Positions 5,942 to 8,291 of a stretch of DNA of 8,291 bases are shown piece after piece. The translations under genes were made by a program, and so were the position numbers. Within the stretch, counting starts at the first letter, position 1. Each line of letters begins with the position of its first letter. The notes beneath the pieces are model-generated. The model was not told where the DNA came from. It worked only from the letters and a program-made list of their open reading frames with translations, and did not search any database. Source of the DNA: Candidatus Methylomirabilota bacterium (GTDB lineage: Bacteria > Methylomirabilota > Methylomirabilia > Methylomirabilales > CSP1-5); the NCBI GenBank assembly GCA_023249165.1, contig JAHFDE010000091.1:1-8291 (forward strand). The letters run 5' to 3'.

Positions 5942-6050
5942 CTAGTGCCGTTCCAACGTGCTCAACCGAATGTGACCAGGCCGCCGTGCAGCAACGGGTT
6001 GTGGGCGTGTGCGGCCAAGAGGTAGGCACCAAGAGTTGGAACGGCACTAG
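5942..6050. mobile_element. MITE-like inverted-repeat element, copy 3
   Basis: A 101-bp element flanked by CTAG (5942-5945 and 6047-6050). Terminal repeats TGCCGTTCCAAC (5946-5957) and GTTGGAACGGCA (6035-6046) are perfect. Its reverse complement resembles copy 2 through the interior (GGCCGCACACGCC, GTCACATTCGG), so the two are inserted in opposite orientations. The right CTAG carries the TAG stop of the 59-residue orf (complement of 6047-6049). It lies between that orf and the terminator at 5893-5915. Confidence 0.87.
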
Positions 6051-6226
6051 CTCGCCAGGCGCCTCCTTCTCGATATCGTGCCCGCCGGGCGACGCACCTC
6101 CCGCCTCGGGACCAAGGGGCGCGGCTGCTTCCGCCGGGCGACGGTCTTGCGCTCTGCCCGGCGACGCTCCATGGCGATCCGCTCCCTCAGGGCCCGGATC
6201 TCGGCATCGCTCCAGCCTTCATCCAC
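6047..6226 (-). CDS. Small basic hypothetical protein (59 residues)
   Basis: A GTG-initiated frame of 59 codons plus stop. The product begins with an acidic, helix-prone stretch (DEGWSDAEIRALRERIAMERR) and continues as a very Arg-rich tail (PRREVRRPAG, RRRRLAS) with no recognised domain. A GGTGA Shine-Dalgarno-like sequence lies 9 nt upstream of the GTG, and no other start exists before the in-frame TGA further up. It begins 33 nt after the stop of the 102-residue orf, on the same strand, and is followed by a terminator, so it fits as the last gene of the nrdJ operon. Its stop codon is the TAG within the duplicated CTAG of element copy 3. Coding status rests on context rather than on homology. 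Confidence 0.45.
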   Translation of the reverse strand: MDEGWSDAEIRALRERIAMERRRAERKTVARRKQPRPLVPRREVRRPAGTISRRRRLAS

Positions 6227-6259
6227 AGCCGGCTCTCACCCCCTCCCTTCTCGCGGCGA

Positions 6260-6568
6260 TCACGGCTCCAACGCTCCCACGAGGATCCGCTCGAGGACGT
6301 GCTGGATGGCCGCATCCGGATCGGTCAGAATCTCGTCCACCAGTCCCTGCCAGAACCGGATCTGAATCAGGTTGTGCGCGTGCCGGAGCGCCACCAGACA
6401 TTCCCCCTTGCCCACGTCAAGAACGAGGAGGTCCACCCCTGGCGGGGCCATCCGATGGAGGACCCGTCGCAGGACCCCCTCAAGCCGCTCGGCCCGCCTC
6501 CGCCCCTCCAGCTGCTCTGTCAGAAAGGCTTCTGCAGTGCTCGTCAGCACATGCTCCTCGCCGCCCAT
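6260..6568 (-). CDS. Hypothetical protein downstream of nrdJ (102 residues)
   Basis: A 102-residue, apparently cytoplasmic protein that I do not recognise. Residues 10-40 are charged and helical (coiled-coil-like, EQLEGRRRAERLEGVLRRVL), 44-62 look strand-rich (VDLLVLDVGKGECLVAL), and 64-100 are helical again. There are no Cys clusters, signal peptide or membrane segments. The ATG at 6568-6566 has AAGGGGGG immediately upstream; the frame stays open further upstream but only by crossing element copy 4 and the antisense of nothing conserved. It lies 118 nt after the nrdJ stop, and all but 14 nt of that gap is the element plus its target repeat, so before insertion the two genes would have been about 15-18 nt apart and probably co-transcribed. 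The long + strand frames over the same DNA look like shadows. Confidence 0.65.
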   Translation of the reverse strand: MGGEEHVLTSTAEAFLTEQLEGRRRAERLEGVLRRVLHRMAPPGVDLLVLDVGKGECLVALRHAHNLIQIRFWQGLVDEILTDPDAAIQHVLERILVGALEP

Positions 6569-6582
6569 GCGCCCCCCTTGCG

Positions 6583-6690
6583 TTAGTGCCGTTCCAACTT
6601 GACGAGCCAAGTTTCGGCGGTGTGCCCGAGTGCAACGGTCTGATCCATGTCCAGGGACCACGTTGGCACGAATATTTGGAACGGCATTAG
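6583..6690. mobile_element. MITE-like inverted-repeat element, copy 4 (supplies nrdJ stop)
   Basis: A 100-bp element flanked by TTAG on both sides (6583-6586 and 6687-6690). TTAG repeated directly, and not as its inverted complement CTAA, shows that the flanks are a 4-bp target duplication and not part of the inverted repeat. Terminal repeats are TGCCGTTCCAAC (6587-6598) and TTTGGAACGGCA (6675-6686, one mismatch). The arms extend inward (CGAGCCAA against TTGGCACG). The interior CGGCGGTGTGC is shared with copy 1. The nrdJ stop TAA is the complement of 6687-6689, inside the right-hand target repeat. Confidence 0.87.
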
Positions 6691-8291
6691 CATTCGCTGA
6701 AGCCGCAGGAGTGACATTTCCGGCACCCTTCCTCATTGACCAGGGTCGCCTGTTGGCAGTCAGGGCACAGATCGCCGACCTTCGTCAGCGCCCCGTCCGT
6801 CCGCTTCTGCTCCTTCACCTCCGTCAGCCCGATATGTCTCGCCAACGCCTGGGCCAGGGCATCCGGAAGTGACAGGACCCGTTTTCGCCCAAACCCCAGC
6901 GGCCTCCCCCCGCCAATCCCACTCAGCTGTCCTACGATCTCGGCCACCCGATCCCGGGCGGACACCCCTTCGGGGAGCGGGAGTCGAAGGATCAGCGAGA
7001 TCAAGCGCCCGAGGGCCTCGGCATGGGCCATGGTCTCGCTGCCGGCCTTTCCGACGCTCACGAACACCTCGAACGGCTCTCTGCCGCCCTTGCCGTTATC
7101 ATTGACCGTGATGAACGCCGTCCCGACCGGGGTCTGCATCCGATAGGTCTTCCCGGCGAGGGCCTCGGGTCTTGGCTGCATGCCGGTCCCGACCTCGACG
7201 GTCGTCGCAGCCGTGGCCTCGTCCTTCTTCTTGGTGCCCACGTGCAGCACCTGATCCCCCTTGCACCCATCCCGGAAGACGGTGATCCCGATGCACCCGA
7301 GTTCATAGGCCGAGAGATACGCCCTGGCCACATCCTCCTCGGTGGCCGAATGAGGTAGGTTGATCGTCTTCGAGACGCCGTTATCGGTGTACTGCTGAAA
7401 GGCCGCCTGCATCCGGACGTGCCAGTCGGTCCCGACTTCGTGGGCGGTGACGAAGACCCGCTGGACCTCGTCGGGGATTCCCGTCAGGGCTCGGACCGTG
7501 CCGCGCGCGGCCACCGCCTTCATCAACTCCTCGCTATAAAAGCCCCCGGCCTTGGCCACCCGCTCGAAGATGGGGTTCACAAAGGTCAGGTGCCGATCGC
7601 CCACGATGTGGCTGAAGGCCAAGGCAAAGACCGGCTCGATCCCGGAGGAGCAGTTGGCGATGATGGAGATGGTGCCGGTGGGGGCTATGGTGGTCACAGT
7701 CGAGTTCCGCAGCGGCTGCTCGTCCCGGTAGATGCTCCGGGGCCAGCTGGGGAAGTGGCCCCGTTCCTCGGCAAGCCGAGCCGACTCGTCATGCCCTTTC
7801 TCTTCAATGAACCGCATGACCTCGCCGGCCAGGCTCAAGGCCTCGTCGCTGTCGTAGGGGACACCCAGATCGAACAGGAGGTCTGCCCAGCCCATCACCC
7901 CGAGGCCGATGCGCCGGTTGGCCTTCACCGACGCATCGATCTCCGGCAGGGGATAGGGGTTGGCCTCGATGACGTCATCCAGAAACCGGACGCTCAACCG
8001 GACCACTCGCTCGAGGCCATCCCAATCGAGATGCCCTTTCCCGTTGCCCGCGGACGCCTTGAAGAACCTCGCCACATTGATCGAGCCCAGATTGCAGGCC
8101 TCATTGGGATACAGGGGCTGCTCTCCACAGGGATTCGTGGCCTCGACCTCGGCAAGGGTCGGGGTGGGATTCGCCCGGCCGGCGTTACACCGGTCGATGA
8201 AGAAGAGGCCGGGATCCCCGGTGCGCCACGCGGCCTTCACGATGCGGTCGAAGACCTCCCGCGCCTTGAGCCTCCCCACCACCTTCTTCGT
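6687..8291 (-). CDS. nrdJ: Adenosylcobalamin-dependent (class II) ribonucleotide reductase, C-terminal part
   Basis: The last 534 residues of a vitamin B12-dependent ribonucleotide reductase; the N-terminal part, probably some 250-300 residues or more, lies beyond the right edge. It makes deoxyribonucleotides using a cobalamin-generated thiyl radical and works with or without oxygen. Visible: NPCGE, whose Cys (8129-8127) is the thiyl-radical residue flanked by the catalytic Asn and Glu; ACNLGSIN, whose Cys (8096-8094), 11 residues on, is the partner oxidised during turnover; the phosphate-binding APTGTISIIA (about 7696-7667); and GITVFRDGCKGDQVL. The C-terminus is a cysteine-rich tail, CPDC-x11-C-x2-C-x2-C ending FSEC, typical of class II enzymes (zinc site plus the re-reducing Cys pair). 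No intein interrupts the visible catalytic motifs. The stop TAA lies in element copy 4. Two small orfs follow on the same strand. Confidence 0.97.
   Translation of the reverse strand, partial: TKKVVGRLKAREVFDRIVKAAWRTGDPGLFFIDRCNAGRANPTPTLAEVEATNPCGEQPLYPNEACNLGSINVARFFKASAGNGKGHLDWDGLERVVRLSVRFLDDVIEANPYPLPEIDASVKANRRIGLGVMGWADLLFDLGVPYDSDEALSLAGEVMRFIEEKGHDESARLAEERGHFPSWPRSIYRDEQPLRNSTVTTIAPTGTISIIANCSSGIEPVFALAFSHIVGDRHLTFVNPIFERVAKAGGFYSEELMKAVAARGTVRALTGIPDEVQRVFVTAHEVGTDWHVRMQAAFQQYTDNGVSKTINLPHSATEEDVARAYLSAYELGCIGITVFRDGCKGDQVLHVGTKKKDEATAATTVEVGTGMQPRPEALAGKTYRMQTPVGTAFITVNDNGKGGREPFEVFVSVGKAGSETMAHAEALGRLISLILRLPLPEGVSARDRVAEIVGQLSGIGGGRPLGFGRKRVLSLPDALAQALARHIGLTEVKEQKRTDGALTKVGDLCPDCQQATLVNEEGCRKCHSCGFSEC

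Noticed and set aside
6664..6679. TGGCACG followed by N4 and TTTGG inside element copy 4, resembling a sigma-54 site
   Set aside because: The -12 half lacks GC, and the TTGGCACG is part of the element's internal arm.
5986..6690. A 234-codon + strand frame spanning two inverted-repeat elements
   Set aside because: Pro/Ala/Arg-rich shadow frame that starts inside copy 3 and runs through copy 4; the - strand orfs have better ribosome sites and composition.
1185..6690. Reading the elements as IS630/mariner-type with a TA target duplication
   Set aside because: With only TA as target, the outer C/T and G would have to be coincidental and copy 4's outer bases would break the inverted repeat. A 4-bp YTAR duplication explains all eight ends.
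1..8291. tRNA, rRNA, CRISPR array or integrase attachment site
   Set aside because: No cloverleaf, rRNA-like block or regularly spaced direct repeats seen by eye; the four repeated elements are irregularly spaced and differ inside.

Overview
The window is bacterial, GC-rich (roughly 60-65% in most genes) and densely coded. Nothing in it fixes the taxon. A vitamin B12-dependent ribonucleotide reductase, sigma-54-type promoters, a c-di-GMP-type PilZ response regulator and an archaeal/eukaryote-flavoured cis-prenyltransferase would fit a deep-branching environmental Gram-negative (for example NC10/Methylomirabilota-, Acidobacteria- or Deltaproteobacteria-like), but that is only a guess.

Layout, left to right. 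(1) Positions 1-1016, + strand: a textbook sigma-54 -24/-12 promoter (26-41), a leader of about 215 nt, then a receiver + PilZ response regulator. (2) Positions 1017-1344: a gene-free stretch with a second sigma-54-like promoter (1159-1174) and the first of four short inverted-repeat elements (1185-1291). (3) Positions 1345-3180, + strand: uppS-like cis-prenyltransferase, type I isopentenyl-diphosphate isomerase (idi, about 45% GC and therefore foreign-looking), and a small four-cysteine protein. The three are spaced about 62-64 nt apart and may be co-transcribed. (4) Positions 3268-5764, - strand and convergent with the above: a secreted NTF2-like protein followed by dcd (dCTP deaminase), which is interrupted by a 412-residue intein with a LAGLIDADG endonuclease. 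(5) Positions 5893-8291, - strand: an operon of nrdJ (class II RNR, cut by the window edge), a 102-residue orf and a basic 59-residue orf, closed by an intrinsic terminator at 5893-5915.

The most unusual thing is a family of four MITE-like elements, each about 100 bp. They share a 12-bp terminal inverted repeat (TGCCGTTCCAAC) and are flanked by a 4-bp YTAR direct repeat (CTAG in three copies, TTAG in one). Three of the four sit exactly at the end of a - strand gene (dcd, the 59-residue orf, nrdJ), so that the TAG/TAA of the duplicated target is the stop codon of that gene. The fourth begins at the predicted transcription start of the sigma-54-like promoter of uppS and would become its 5' leader. 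The family thus seems to land where it spares reading frames while altering intergenic RNA.

Functional themes: deoxynucleotide supply (NrdJ makes dNDP/dNTP and Dcd makes dUTP from dCTP, both on the - strand) and isoprenoid carrier lipid synthesis (Idi supplies DMAPP/IPP and UppS polymerises IPP).
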